Positions 42,182 through 50,850 are shown, counted from the first letter of the stretch. The stretch is DNA of 64,000 bases from Pusillibacter faecalis (GCF_018408705.1 NZ_AP023420.1:310001-374000); one strand, 5' to 3'. Translations and numbers: made by a program. The notes: generated by a model from the letters alone, not told the origin.

Positions 42182-43530
42182 GCCTCCCCCTCCTCCGCGC
42201 TCCAGCGAACGGTGAACACCGCTCCGCCGCCAGGCCGGTTGGCGGCCTCCACTGTGCCGCCCTGGCGGCGCACGGTATCGCTGACGATGGAAAGTCCCAG
42301 GCCCGTGCCTCCGGCCGCCCGGGAGCGCGCCTTGTCCACCCGGTAGAACCGCTCGAAAATCCGCGGAAGGTCCTCCTCCGGAATCCCCGGTCCCCGATCC
42401 GCGACAGTTAGAACCACTTGCCCTCCGCACTTGCGAAGCGACACCTGGACGGCAGCTCCGGCAGAATATTTCAGAGCGTTGTCCGTCAGGTTATAAATCA
42501 CCTGATACAGTTCGTCCCGGGTACTTCGGACAGCGCATCCCTCCGCAGCCTCGTAGGTCAGGTCTACGCCCTTTTCCTGCGCCACCAGGCTCATCATCCG
42601 CATCACCTGCTCCAATACCGGCAGGACATCCTCTACGGCCGCCTGCTCCAAAATTCCGCTGTCCAGCCGGGTCAGGCGCAGCAGGTCCTCGGTAATGCGG
42701 GTCAGTCGCTCCGCCTCAGACCCAATATCTGCAACAAACTCCCGGGTGGTCTCCCGGTCAATGTTTTCGGTTTGCAGAATAGAATCCGTCAGTAGGCGAA
42801 TGGCCGCCAGGGGCGTTTTCAACTCATGGGAGGCGTCGGATACAAAACGCCTGCGGGCATTTTCCGTCACCTGGAGACGGTCGGTCAGGCTGTTGAACTC
42901 CTCCCCCAGCTGGGCAATCTCGTCGCCGCCGCGAATCTCCGTGCGGTGGCTGTAAGCTCCCTCCCGCACCTGGCGGATGGCTGTCAGCAGCTGGCCCAGC
43001 TTTTTGGTCAGGGCACGGGAGATGATGCCGCTGAGCACCAGCGCCACCACCCCCACCACCGCCGACAGCCGCAGCAGGTTCTCCTGAAGGCCCTCCAGCA
43101 GCGCCGCCTGCTCTGTGTCGTACTCATAGGCGTACACCGCGCCAATGATCTGGTTTTGGTACAGCACCGGAGAGGAGGCCCGACTGCGGAAGGCCCCTCC
43201 CTCATAGGTACAGGAAAACGCGTCGTTGCCCAGCAATGCCTGGACAATCTCTGTGTAAAGAACATATTGTCCCACCGCACCGCCGGTCTCTCGCGTGTCA
43301 TAGAGGACTAGACCGGCTCCGTCCGTTACTAGGATACGGCTCAGCCCGGTCTCTTCCACCACCGCGATGGCTGCCGCCACATTCTCCTCCGTCAACCGGT
43401 CCAGGCCTGAGAGGGAGTACCCCATCACAGAGACGCTGCTTTGCAGCGACACCTCCTTGGAGTAGAATACCAGGTCCTGGGACACCAGCAGAGGATAGGT
43501 ATTCAGCAGCACCAGCACCGCCGCCATCAA
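42178..43530 (-). CDS. Sensor histidine kinase (N-terminus uncertain)
   Basis: A kinase of at least 450 residues: membrane helix near the start, extracellular sensor (about 25-155), second membrane helix (about 156-172), HAMP (about 173-225), HisKA with His235 in FVSDASHELKTPLAAIRL and an HATPase domain (NLTDNALKYSAG, DRGPGIPEEDLPRIFERFYR, GTGLGLSIV). The frame stays open upstream to the regulator stop (WNSLGVKFGLSYIV) without a usual start codon; TTG 43530 would cut the first helix. An ATG at 43573 is in another frame and would join if one base of the C3 at 43559-43561 were extra. Confidence 0.88.
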   Translation of the reverse strand: MMAAVLVLLNTYPLLVSQDLVFYSKEVSLQSSVSVMGYSLSGLDRLTEENVAAAIAVVEETGLSRILVTDGAGLVLYDTRETGGAVGQYVLYTEIVQALLGNDAFSCTYEGGAFRSRASSPVLYQNQIIGAVYAYEYDTEQAALLEGLQENLLRLSAVVGVVALVLSGIISRALTKKLGQLLTAIRQVREGAYSHRTEIRGGDEIAQLGEEFNSLTDRLQVTENARRRFVSDASHELKTPLAAIRLLTDSILQTENIDRETTREFVADIGSEAERLTRITEDLLRLTRLDSGILEQAAVEDVLPVLEQVMRMMSLVAQEKGVDLTYEAAEGCAVRSTRDELYQVIYNLTDNALKYSAGAAVQVSLRKCGGQVVLTVADRGPGIPEEDLPRIFERFYRVDKARSRAAGGTGLGLSIVSDTVRRQGGTVEAANRPGGGAVFTVRWSAEEGEA

Positions 43531-43582
43531 AACGATGTAGCTCAGGCCGAACTTAACTCCCAGGCTGTTCCATACCCTCTGC

Positions 43583-44260
43583 CTATCCTTTGAAATAATA
43601 CCCCACCCCCCATTTGGTCATGATGTGTTCCGGCTCTGCCGGGTCCTGCTCCAGCTTTTCCCGCAGGCGGCGGATATGGACATCCACCGTTCGGTAATCC
43701 CCGGCATAGGTATAGCCCCACACCACGTTCATCAGATTCTCCCGACTGTAGACCCGCCGGGGATTGCGCATCAAGAGTTCAATAAGATCGTATTCCTTGG
43801 CGGTCAGGTCCACAGTCTTCCCGCCCCGGATGGCAACCCGTTCCTCCGTGTTCAAGGACAGGTCCCCAGCTGTCAGTACGCTTCCCTGCTGGCGCTGAAC
43901 CCCGGCTGCCCGCCGCAGTAGTGCCCGCACCCGCGCCTTGAGCTCCAGGATGTTAAAGGGCTTGGTCAGGTAGTCGTCCGCCCCGCACTCAAATCCCATC
44001 AGCTTGTCCGCGTCCTCGCTCTTTGCCGTCAGCATAATGATGGGCACGTTGGAGAACTCCCGAATCCGCATGCAGGCCTCCAGTCCGTCCACCTCCGGCA
44101 TCATCACATCCAAAATTAAAAGGTCAAACCGGTTATTTCGGGCCAGCTCTACAGCGGCGGCGCCGTCATAGGCGCACTCCACCTCATAGCCCTCGTTTTC
44201 CAAATTGAACTTGATTCCCTTCACCAGGGTCTTTTCATCATCTACTACCAGAATCTTCAT
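43583..44260 (-). CDS. OmpR/PhoB family response regulator
   Basis: A 225-residue regulator. The receiver domain (1-120) has phospho-acceptor Asp51 in LLILDVMMPEVDG and the acid pair VVDDEK. The winged-helix output domain (about 130-225) has DLTAKEYDLIELLMRNPRRV and DVHIRRLREKLEQDP. It pairs with the histidine kinase encoded next, and the GerMN lipoprotein closes the set. ATG after GAGTAAGACTG. Confidence 0.94.
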   Translation of the reverse strand: MKILVVDDEKTLVKGIKFNLENEGYEVECAYDGAAAVELARNNRFDLLILDVMMPEVDGLEACMRIREFSNVPIIMLTAKSEDADKLMGFECGADDYLTKPFNILELKARVRALLRRAAGVQRQQGSVLTAGDLSLNTEERVAIRGGKTVDLTAKEYDLIELLMRNPRRVYSRENLMNVVWGYTYAGDYRTVDVHIRRLREKLEQDPAEPEHIMTKWGVGYYFKG

Positions 44261-44265
44261 CAGTC

Positions 44266-44628
44266 TTACTCCCCGTTTACCGTAACGCGGCCCTCCAGGG
44301 CCGCGAGCTTTGCCTCGCCAATGCCGGAGACCTCCATCAGCTCCTCTACCGCGGCAAAGGGGCCGTGGGTCTCGCGGTATTCCAGAATCCTCCTAGACAG
44401 CTCCTCCCCGATTCCCGGCAGCGCCATCAGTTCCTCCGCTGTTGCGGTGTTCAAATCCAACGGGCGCACATCCGGCATGAACGCCTCCTGCGCCGCCGCC
44501 AGATCTGTTTCCACACCGCCATCTTCCATCTCTCTCCGGTCATGCTGGGAAAGCGCCAAAAGCCCACAGAGAAAGATCCCTGTCAGACCCAGTAAACACC
44601 ATTCCGTTTTCGTCACTTTTCCAAACAT
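44266..44628 (-). CDS. ComEA-like helix-hairpin-helix protein
   Basis: A protein of 120 residues with an N-terminal membrane anchor (WCLLGLTGIFLCGLLALSQH) and a C-terminal double helix-hairpin-helix: LDLNTATAEELMALPGIGEE and VEELMEVSGIGEAKLAALEG. This is the DNA-binding part of the competence protein ComEA; the usual SLBB/beta domain is missing, so it is a short form. ATG 44628 follows CAGGAGTTCAACAGGGAGC. It lies just upstream of the response regulator gene on the same strand. Confidence 0.85.
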   Translation of the reverse strand: MFGKVTKTEWCLLGLTGIFLCGLLALSQHDRREMEDGGVETDLAAAQEAFMPDVRPLDLNTATAEELMALPGIGEELSRRILEYRETHGPFAAVEELMEVSGIGEAKLAALEGRVTVNGE

Positions 44629-44636
44629 GCTCCCTG

Positions 44637-44665
44637 TTGAACTCCTGTCTTTTTTTTGATATACT
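44637..44665 (+). promoter_or_regulatory. Promoter of the dac leader/structured RNA
   Basis: TTGAAC (44637-44642), 17 bases, TATACT (44660-44665) with extended TG-A element. The start point would be near 44672, 323 nt before the carboxypeptidase start. Confidence 0.75.
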
Positions 44666-44671
44666 ACAGGT

Positions 44672-44941
44672 CGGAGATCCACGATTTTTGTCGGAGACTT
44701 CCGGTTACTCCTGGCTCGGCGTCGCCAGGGATGCCATCGGTGACCTGTTGAAGTGATCTGCGCCCTTCAAAGGGGTTCCAGTCACCTTTTATGATATTAA
44801 TGGCTTTGGGCACTCTACCCATACATGACTGCGGGGCAGGCTGCGTTCTTTGCGCGGCCCTCCGGTCAAGAGAAAGAGCTTTTACGCCTTTGAAATTGCG
44901 GCAGGCTCTGCTGTGTCTGGACCGACGGCTGAAGCTGCCGC
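44672..44941 (+). ncRNA. Candidate structured leader RNA upstream of the D,D-carboxypeptidase gene
   Basis: The 320-nt leader has no open frame and shows dense pairing: TCCTGGC (44709-44715) with GCCAGGGA; GGTGAC (44739-44744) with GTCACC (44781-44786); TTGAAG (44748-44753) with CTTCAA (44765-44770) nested inside; GTCGG near 44670 with CCGAC (44922-44926); and GCGGCAG (44898-44904) with CTGCCGC (44935-44941) followed by CCTTT. GTCGGAGA occurs twice (44670, 44690). No riboswitch or T-box consensus is recognised. It may be a leader or a separate RNA. Confidence 0.4.
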
Positions 44942-44994
44942 CCTTTAGAAAATGCCGCTACGGATGATTATAACATAAATCGCAGGAGTTGAGT

Positions 44995-46368
44995 ATGAAA
45001 ATCAAACGCTTTTTGTCGCTTTTTTTTGCCGTGATGATCAGCTTGCATCTGGCACCCCTGGCTGCCGCAGATGCGGATTCCCCTGTCCTGCCGGAGGACC
45101 CCAATATCCTGGCCAAGGCCGCGCTGCTGGTGGATGCCAACACCGGCCTCCCCATCTATGCCAAAAATGAGCATGAAGAGCTCTATCCCGCCAGTTTGAC
45201 TAAAATTATGACCGCATTGCTGGTGTTTGAGGCGATAGAGGACGGAAAACTCTCTATGGACCAGATGCTCACTGCCTCCAGCAGCGCCCTGATGGGGCTG
45301 GCTGACGATGGCAGTACGGCCGGCATCCAAGTTGGCGAAACCATGTCTGTGCAGAATCTGCTGTACTGTATGCTGGTGGTCTCTGCCAATGAGGCGTGCA
45401 ACATCCTGGCCGAGGCTGTCAGCGGTTCGGTTAGCGCCTTTGTGGATGCCATGAATGCCAAGGCGAAGGAGCTGGGCTGTGAGAATACACACTTTGTCAA
45501 CCCCAACGGTCTCCACGACCCTCAGCACTATACCTCTGCCTGGGACCTGTATCTAATCACCGCTGCAGCCATGCAGTATGACGGATTTATGACCATCTGC
45601 GACACCGCCCATGTGGTAATTCCCGCCACGAATATGAGCGAGGAGCGGGATTACTGGACCACGAACCATCTGCTCTCCACATGGCGGGTCATCGGTTATC
45701 GAGACACCCGCGCCCACGGCATCAAGACCGGCTCCACAGACGACGCTGGCCACTGTCTGGTCTCCTCCGCCATGCACGGAAGCCTCCATTTCATCAGTGT
45801 GATCTTAGGCGCAGAGCGGGTGGAGGAACATGGCGTAGGCAATATCCGCAGTTTTTCCGAGACCTCCCGGATGTTTGACTATGGGTTTGACAATTTCTCT
45901 TATCAGACCGCGATTTTGGAGTCCGAGGAGATTCAGGAGGTCCCCGTGGAGCTCTCGGAGATGGATCATGTGACCGTCCACCCCGCTCAGGACACCGAGG
46001 TGCTCATGCCCAAGACCCTCTCTCCGGAGGACTTGGAGCGGAGCGTGGAGCTGCAGGAGGTGGTGGAGGCGCCGGTAGCAGCCGGACAAAAACTGGGAAC
46101 TCTCACCCTCAGCTATGACGGGATCACCTATGCCACTGTGGATCTGTTGGCCAGCTTTGATGTGGAGGCCAGCCGGATTCAAACGCTTCTTCGGGATATC
46201 CAGGACTTTTTCAGCAAACCGGTTGTGCGGATTGTGGGAGTTGTGCTCCTTCTCCTGCTGATCTTCCTGGTGGTGTGGAAGCTCTTCCTTGGGCGCCGGC
46301 GCTACCGTTATGGCCGTAGCGTTGGCCGTCGGAACCGAAGCTCCTACCGGGGCCGCCGCAGGCATTGA
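44995..46368 (+). CDS. D-alanyl-D-alanine carboxypeptidase (DacF-like, membrane-anchored)
   Basis: A low-molecular-weight penicillin-binding protein of 457 residues. The signal peptide covers residues 1-25 (FLSLFFAVMISLHLAPLAAA). The catalytic motifs are SLTK (Ser67, Lys70), SAN (130-132) and KTGST near 245. A beta-rich C-terminal domain follows, then, unusually for the family, a true membrane helix (VGVVLLLLLIFLVVWKLFLG) and an Arg-rich tail. It trims the terminal D-Ala of peptidoglycan. ATG 44995 follows GCAGGAGTTGAGT. Confidence 0.94.
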   Translation: MKIKRFLSLFFAVMISLHLAPLAAADADSPVLPEDPNILAKAALLVDANTGLPIYAKNEHEELYPASLTKIMTALLVFEAIEDGKLSMDQMLTASSSALMGLADDGSTAGIQVGETMSVQNLLYCMLVVSANEACNILAEAVSGSVSAFVDAMNAKAKELGCENTHFVNPNGLHDPQHYTSAWDLYLITAAAMQYDGFMTICDTAHVVIPATNMSEERDYWTTNHLLSTWRVIGYRDTRAHGIKTGSTDDAGHCLVSSAMHGSLHFISVILGAERVEEHGVGNIRSFSETSRMFDYGFDNFSYQTAILESEEIQEVPVELSEMDHVTVHPAQDTEVLMPKTLSPEDLERSVELQEVVEAPVAAGQKLGTLTLSYDGITYATVDLLASFDVEASRIQTLLRDIQDFFSKPVVRIVGVVLLLLLIFLVVWKLFLGRRRYRYGRSVGRRNRSSYRGRRRH

Positions 46369-46378
46369 TTCTTAGCAA

Positions 46379-46409
46379 AAAAACGGGAGGCTAAAAGCCT
46401 CCCGTTTTT
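46379..46409. terminator. Bidirectional terminator between dac and gerQ
   Basis: AAAAACGGGAGGCT and AGCCTCCCGTTTTT form a perfect 14-bp stem with a 3-base loop. Confidence 0.92.
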
Positions 46410-46959
46410 ACCATTGATTTTGTCCCTGCTGGCTAAGCAGCTGGTTGCATAGCTCCCGCCGCCGGATATCATAAAACTCCATGTACTTTAGGGAGTAAAT
46501 ATCACACACAATGTAGCGGTCTCGCGGTTCCTGGTAAATCGTCACATAGTCATTGCCCACGTCGTACAGAATGCCTTCCCAGGAGACGGTATTTTGAACA
46601 CCGATCAAAAATGTAGCCACAATGTAGTTCCCCTTATTGCGGATCAGCATGGCCTTTAGAGAGCCGATATATGCCTCGTTTACGGTGGTGGGGCTGGTGA
46701 TTACCTCACTGGGCACATTGTTTTGCATTTCCAGTCCATTGATCGAGGTCATCTGCCCGTTTCGGCTGACAAAGGCTCCTCCCTGCTGCGGTCCCATGGG
46801 TGGGGCATCCTGCAGACCCGCCCATGCTTCGTTCCACGTTGTATCTGGCATAGGTGCCGCCGGCCCGATCTCTCCGGCCCAGCGTTCCCGAACCGCCTGT
46901 GCGCTCTCACCGGGGCCGGCCGGTGCCGGTGTCCCGATGTTATTCCGAATATTTGCCAT
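46408..46959 (-). CDS. gerQ: Spore coat protein GerQ-like
   Basis: The protein has 183 residues. The first about 80 are Pro/Gly/Gln-rich. The C-terminal domain (ENGEAYIGSLKAML-like NEAYIGSLKAMLIRNKGNYI, VSWEGILYDVGNDYVTIYQE, YIVCDIYSLKYMEFYD) matches GerQ. In Bacillus GerQ holds CwlJ in the spore coat, and the two genes are neighbours as here. ATG 46959 follows GAGAGGTGTCATT. Confidence 0.88.
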   Translation of the reverse strand: MANIRNNIGTPAPAGPGESAQAVRERWAGEIGPAAPMPDTTWNEAWAGLQDAPPMGPQQGGAFVSRNGQMTSINGLEMQNNVPSEVITSPTTVNEAYIGSLKAMLIRNKGNYIVATFLIGVQNTVSWEGILYDVGNDYVTIYQEPRDRYIVCDIYSLKYMEFYDIRRRELCNQLLSQQGQNQW

Positions 46960-46970
46960 AATGACACCTC

Positions 46971-47411
46971 TCAAGTTTTGTAATAAGCATCTGTGGGGTT
47001 ATAGAAGCAATGGTCGCCGATCCGGGTCTGCCAGTACCCCACGTCTGATGGAAACCTGGAGCGGCAGGTGGGGCCGAAGGGGTTGTAGAACCACAGCGAA
47101 TCCGCCACCTCTGGTATCCGGTTTCCCGCGATCGCCCAGTCGGCAATGTCATAGTGAATCTGTTCGGGCCGCATATTGTAGATATTTTGAGGATTATATA
47201 CGCCATTTTCCGTCTCACTGGCGCACACAAATTGATAGGGCTGAAAGATGATGTTGCGGATGCTTCCCTGACCCACCCGGGCGTACTCGCCGCCCGTGGC
47301 GTTGACCCGGTTCATGACAACCCCCGCCACCGCCTTCATCCCAATCTCTCCCTCGCCGCCCGCCTCACATTGGATCAGACGGGCCAGCAATTCTCGGTCG
47401 GAATAAGCCAT
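46971..47411 (-). CDS. cwlJ: Spore cortex-lytic hydrolase, SleB/CwlJ domain
   Basis: The 146-residue hydrolase consists only of the SleB/CwlJ domain, with catalytic Glu16 in RLIQCEAGGE, then VAGVVMNRVNA, IIFQPYQFVC and DSLWFYNPFGPTC. It has no signal peptide, as in CwlJ. It breaks cortex peptidoglycan during germination. It is followed by gerQ after 11 bases, the classic cwlJ-gerQ pair. ATG 47411 follows GAGGAGGGAACCCAAC. Confidence 0.9.
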   Translation of the reverse strand: MAYSDRELLARLIQCEAGGEGEIGMKAVAGVVMNRVNATGGEYARVGQGSIRNIIFQPYQFVCASETENGVYNPQNIYNMRPEQIHYDIADWAIAGNRIPEVADSLWFYNPFGPTCRSRFPSDVGYWQTRIGDHCFYNPTDAYYKT

Positions 47412-47476
47412 GTTGGGTTCCCTCCTCGTTGCCGGCGGCCCGCCGGCAGGTGGATTCATCTCATACTATGCAAACA

Positions 47477-47505
47477 CCCCGCCGCCGGTGTCTCCGGCAG
47501 CGGGG
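47477..47505 (-). terminator. Terminator after the glycosyltransferase gene
   Basis: Minus strand CCCCGCTGCCGG - AGACA - CCGGCGGCGGGG followed by TGTTTG. Confidence 0.75.
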
Positions 47506-47545
47506 CTGCTCATATGAATATGGTTTTTAGCGCCGGAACGCTTCA

Positions 47546-48676
47546 TTACCCTCTCTGCTCCCGGATCGCCATGCGGAACATCTCCTCCGTCTGCTGAATG
47601 GAGTGCTCCAACGTATACTGCTTGGCGTGCTCGGCGTAGCGCAGTTCCATCTCCCGGCGCTCCTCCGGATGCTCCAGCCACCAGTCAATCCGCTCCGCCA
47701 GAACATCCGTATCCCCGGCCGGGAACAGGCTCCGTTCATCCAGGGCAAACTGCGGGGTGGCAGACCGGGGAGAATCCGCGATCACAGGCACCAGGCCGCA
47801 GGCAAATGCCTCCATACAGCTCATGGCTTCGATTTCCGCGTCGGAGGTGTGAACGTATAGATCCGCCATGTGCAGAATTTCCAAAAGACGTGCGGGCTCG
47901 TAAAAACTCATGACGATTGGATTGGGCAGCTTCTCCGCCAGACGGCGGTATTTTTTCTCCAGCGGTCCCCTGCCAGCCAAGATCACCTGAATCTCTTTGG
48001 CGTGGCGGCACTTCGTGCAGGCTGCAATCAGCTCGTCCTGCCGCTTCTCGCCGGCATAGCGTCCCACCATCAGCACATTGAAAAATCCCTGCATCCAAGT
48101 CTCCTTTGGCTGCTTTCCATAGAAATACTCAGGACTGATGCCATTGGAGATCACATGGAGCTGTGCAGTATAACCATGCTGGCGGAGCTGCTCCGCAATC
48201 ATATTGCTGGGGCAGTGGATGTGGGTAAAGCGGTTGAAAAAGCTGTCCCGGAAGCGGTTGTATACAAAGTCATTCGCTCGCTGGCTGTTGCCCAGGTGCA
48301 GGGTAAAGGTAATGTTCTCCGGCTGGCAGTGAAAGGCTGCCGTGTGGGGGATTCCAAGCTTTTCCACATGCTTGAGTCCCATGACAGCCAGGGGAGAGGG
48401 CATCATGAAATGCACCACATCCGCCCAGGCCGCCGCCTTTTCAAACACATGCCGGTTCGGAATCGCCAGCCGCATCCCCTGGCTGGTGATCAAATGCTCC
48501 ACAATGGGGAAAAAGCGCATCTGCCTCACGGCATACTTATAGTCCGCCGGCTTACCGGTGGCAATCACCCGCACCTCGTTGCCGTGGTCTCTCAAGGCCT
48601 GGGCAAATCTGCGGGCGCTGATGGTCGTTCCATTGTTAGCATCGTCAAACTGATCGATGACCAATACGATCTTCAT
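47546..48676 (-). CDS. Glycosyltransferase family 4
   Basis: The 376-residue GT-B glycosyltransferase has an N-terminal acceptor domain (QFDDANNGTTISARRFAQAL) and a C-terminal Glycos_transf_1 domain (NVLMVGRYAGEKRQDELIAA, ADLYVHTSDAEIEAMSCMEA with the EX7E-type acids, FACGLVPV). It resembles diglucosyl-diacylglycerol and capsule-type GT4 enzymes; the acceptor cannot be read. ATG after GTAAGGAGACAGC. The TSCPD gene lies 9 bases upstream on the same strand. Confidence 0.9.
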   Translation of the reverse strand: MKIVLVIDQFDDANNGTTISARRFAQALRDHGNEVRVIATGKPADYKYAVRQMRFFPIVEHLITSQGMRLAIPNRHVFEKAAAWADVVHFMMPSPLAVMGLKHVEKLGIPHTAAFHCQPENITFTLHLGNSQRANDFVYNRFRDSFFNRFTHIHCPSNMIAEQLRQHGYTAQLHVISNGISPEYFYGKQPKETWMQGFFNVLMVGRYAGEKRQDELIAACTKCRHAKEIQVILAGRGPLEKKYRRLAEKLPNPIVMSFYEPARLLEILHMADLYVHTSDAEIEAMSCMEAFACGLVPVIADSPRSATPQFALDERSLFPAGDTDVLAERIDWWLEHPEERREMELRYAEHAKQYTLEHSIQQTEEMFRMAIREQRG

Positions 48677-48685
48677 GCTGTCTCC

Positions 48686-48940
48686 TTACTGCTTGTGCAT
48701 GGCGCTCTCCAGATTTCTAGCCAGCTGATCCGGGCAGGAGGTGTCCTTAAAGCCGCACCGAATGCCCTTGAGCCGCTGGATGGCCTCCTCCGCAGGCATG
48801 CCCCGCACCAGGGCCGCGATGCCTTGCAGATTGCCGCTGCAGCCGCCGACAACTTCCAGTTTCTGAATCATTCCCTGATCGTCCACCTCGACCCGCATGG
48901 CCTGGGCGCAGACGCCTCTGGGGTGAAATGTATATGTCAT
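48686..48940 (-). CDS. TIGR03905-type TSCPD domain protein
   Basis: An 84-residue protein of the small TSCPD family: TYTFHPRGVCAQAMRVEVDD, GGCSGNLQGIAALVRGMPAE and the end DTSCPDQLARNLESAM, containing the defining T-S-C-P-D. The function is unknown; the same domain ends some ribonucleotide reductases. ATG 48940 follows GAAAGAGGGAGACACT. Likely cotranscribed with the glycosyltransferase gene. Confidence 0.9.
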   Translation of the reverse strand: MTYTFHPRGVCAQAMRVEVDDQGMIQKLEVVGGCSGNLQGIAALVRGMPAEEAIQRLKGIRCGFKDTSCPDQLARNLESAMHKQ

Positions 48941-49047
48941 AGTGTCTCCCTCTTTCCAATAGAATACACGGCTTGATGTTACCACAGCCCGGATCAAAAA
49001 GCAAGCGCTTCAGTGGGGAATCCTGCCGCAGATCCCCAGAAAAGCAC

Positions 49048-49097
49048 TTGACATGCTCGATATTCGATATTATACTGCAATTAGAATATCGATATTC
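49048..49097 (+). promoter_or_regulatory. padR promoter with overlapping palindromic operator
   Basis: TTGACA (49048-49053), 17 bases, TATACT (49071-49076). GAATATCGATATTC (49084-49097) is a perfect 14-bp palindrome just after the start point, and a related CGATATTCGATATT lies between -35 and -10 (49058-49071). Autoregulation by the PadR protein is likely. Confidence 0.75.
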
Positions 49098-49120
49098 GAT
49101 GATTTGAGAGGAGGACCGGT

Positions 49121-49447
49121 GTGGCACGAGAAAAATTTCAGACGCTGACGGAACAGATGTTTTATATTCTCCTCTGTCTACGGCAGGAACAGTGCGGCGC
49201 GGATATCATGGCCCAGGTGTCTGCGCTGACTCGGGAGCGAGTCACGGTGGGTCCCGGAACACTCTATAACCTGCTGGAGAGCTTTTTACAGGCAGGAATG
49301 ATCCGGGAGACCCGTGTGGAAGGCCGTCGGCGCAGCTATCTGATCACGCAAAGTGGCGAACAGGCTTTAAAAGAAGAATACCGCCGCCTGCTGGCTTTGG
49401 CAGCGGACTATGAGCGTTGTACGCAGCAAGGAGGGAATCAGCCATGA
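49121..49447 (+). CDS. PadR family transcriptional regulator
   Basis: The 108-residue winged-helix protein has TLTEQMFYILLCLRQEQCGA, ERVTVGPGTLYNLLESFLQA and EGRRRSYLITQSGEQALKEE, the PadR signature with the conserved GTLY and RRRY-like wing. GTG start after GAGGAGGACCGGT. It overlaps the DUF2812 gene by 4 bases, the widespread PadR-DUF2812 pairing, so it probably represses itself and that gene. Confidence 0.93.
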   Translation: MAREKFQTLTEQMFYILLCLRQEQCGADIMAQVSALTRERVTVGPGTLYNLLESFLQAGMIRETRVEGRRRSYLITQSGEQALKEEYRRLLALAADYERCTQQGGNQP

Positions 49448-50850
49448 GGAATACCAAACGGGAACTGCCCCTGTTTTCCATGTATGACCACACCGGTATG
49501 GAACGGCACTTGGAGGAGATGGCCGTCCAAGGCTGGATGCTGGAAAAAACCACCGGTTTCGGCTGGGTCTACCGGCGGTGCGAGGCACGGCGCGTCCGCT
49601 ATGCCGTCACCTATTTCCCGAAGGCCTCTGCCTATGAACCGGGTCCCAGTGAGGACAAGCAGATTTTTCAGGACTATTGTGCTCAAGCCGGATGGGAGCT
49701 AGTGTCTGACGCCGCCCAAATGCAGATCTTCCGCACGGAGGCGGAGAATCCCCTGCCTATAGAGACAGACGCGGCGATCCAGGTGGACAATATCCACCGG
49801 GCTATGAAACGCAGCTTCCTTCCCTCCCACTTCGCTCTGATGGCGGTGTCGCTGCTGTGGGCCGGGCTGCTGGGCTGGCGGCTTATAACAGACCCCATTG
49901 GACTTTTGAGCAGCAACTCCAATCTGTTTACTGCTTTTTGCTGGACAATTGTACTGGCGCTGAGCCTGTTAGAGGTGGGCGGCTACTTTCTCTGGCACCG
50001 CAGGGCCAAAGCCGCCGCGATGCGGGACGGCAGCTTTACCCCCACCCGCAGCCACCGGCGCCTGCAGGCGGTGATGCTGGTGGTAGTGCTCATGGCCCTG
50101 GTCGTCTGGCTGCTGGCCTCGGCGCTGGATTCCGGGCGGACGCTGGCACTTGCCCTGGCAGGCCTCCTTCATGTGATGATCCTTGTGGCCCTCGTCAACC
50201 TGCTCACCCGTTTTTTAAAGCGGAGGAAGGTATCTGCCCGGACCAACCGCACCGTCACACTGGTCTCTGCCGTGGTGCTCTCTAGCCTCTCCCTGGTGCT
50301 AATGGGCTATGGCATCTTCCGCATGATCGACCACGGCTGGTTCGGTGAGCACCAGGGTGCGGATACGTATACCTTCCATGGGTTGACCTGGGACGTTTAC
50401 CGCGACCCTCTCCCCCTAACAGTGGAGGACCTGATAGACATAGACGCATCTGATTCCTACTCCTATGAGTGGCGAGATGATTCCTCTGTTTTGCTGGCCA
50501 ATCTGGAGGCCACTCAGCATGCTCGGCTGGACGTCCCGGAACCAATACCGGAGCTGGACTACCAGATCATTCTCGTCAAGCTCCCTCTCTTTTACAGCCT
50601 GTGCAGAGACAGTTTCCTCTCCCGGGCCGCCCGGCACAATGACCAGATGCCCCCGGAGTACTGGGATGAATACCGCTTAACGGACTTCCCTGCCTGGGAC
50701 GCTCAGTCGGTCTATCAGCTCTACCGGGCCGGAGAACCCTGCGACCGATATCTGGTCTGCTGGCCGGACCGCATCCTGCAGATCGACTTCAACTGGACGC
50801 CCACTGCCAAGCAGGCGGCTCTCGCGGCGGAAAAGCTTCGAGCTATCTGA
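49444..50850 (+). CDS. DUF2812 membrane protein
   Basis: The protein has 468 residues. The N-terminal DUF2812 domain (about 1-120) has LPLFSMYDHTGMERHLEEMA and a WELVSDAAQMQIF strand. Four to five membrane helices follow between about 135 and 300 (FALMAVSLLWAGLLGWRLIT; LQAVMLVVVLMALVVWLLAS), and an extracytoplasmic C-terminal domain of about 150 residues. It is paired with PadR. The function is unknown; the family is linked to envelope stress or antibiotic response by gene neighbourhood. Confidence 0.88.
   Translation: MRNTKRELPLFSMYDHTGMERHLEEMAVQGWMLEKTTGFGWVYRRCEARRVRYAVTYFPKASAYEPGPSEDKQIFQDYCAQAGWELVSDAAQMQIFRTEAENPLPIETDAAIQVDNIHRAMKRSFLPSHFALMAVSLLWAGLLGWRLITDPIGLLSSNSNLFTAFCWTIVLALSLLEVGGYFLWHRRAKAAAMRDGSFTPTRSHRRLQAVMLVVVLMALVVWLLASALDSGRTLALALAGLLHVMILVALVNLLTRFLKRRKVSARTNRTVTLVSAVVLSSLSLVLMGYGIFRMIDHGWFGEHQGADTYTFHGLTWDVYRDPLPLTVEDLIDIDASDSYSYEWRDDSSVLLANLEATQHARLDVPEPIPELDYQIILVKLPLFYSLCRDSFLSRAARHNDQMPPEYWDEYRLTDFPAWDAQSVYQLYRAGEPCDRYLVCWPDRILQIDFNWTPTAKQAALAAEKLRAI

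Noticed and set aside
44672..44941. Assignment as c-di-AMP (ydaO) or cobalamin riboswitch
   Set aside because: The diagnostic conserved boxes of those aptamers could not be found in the interval.
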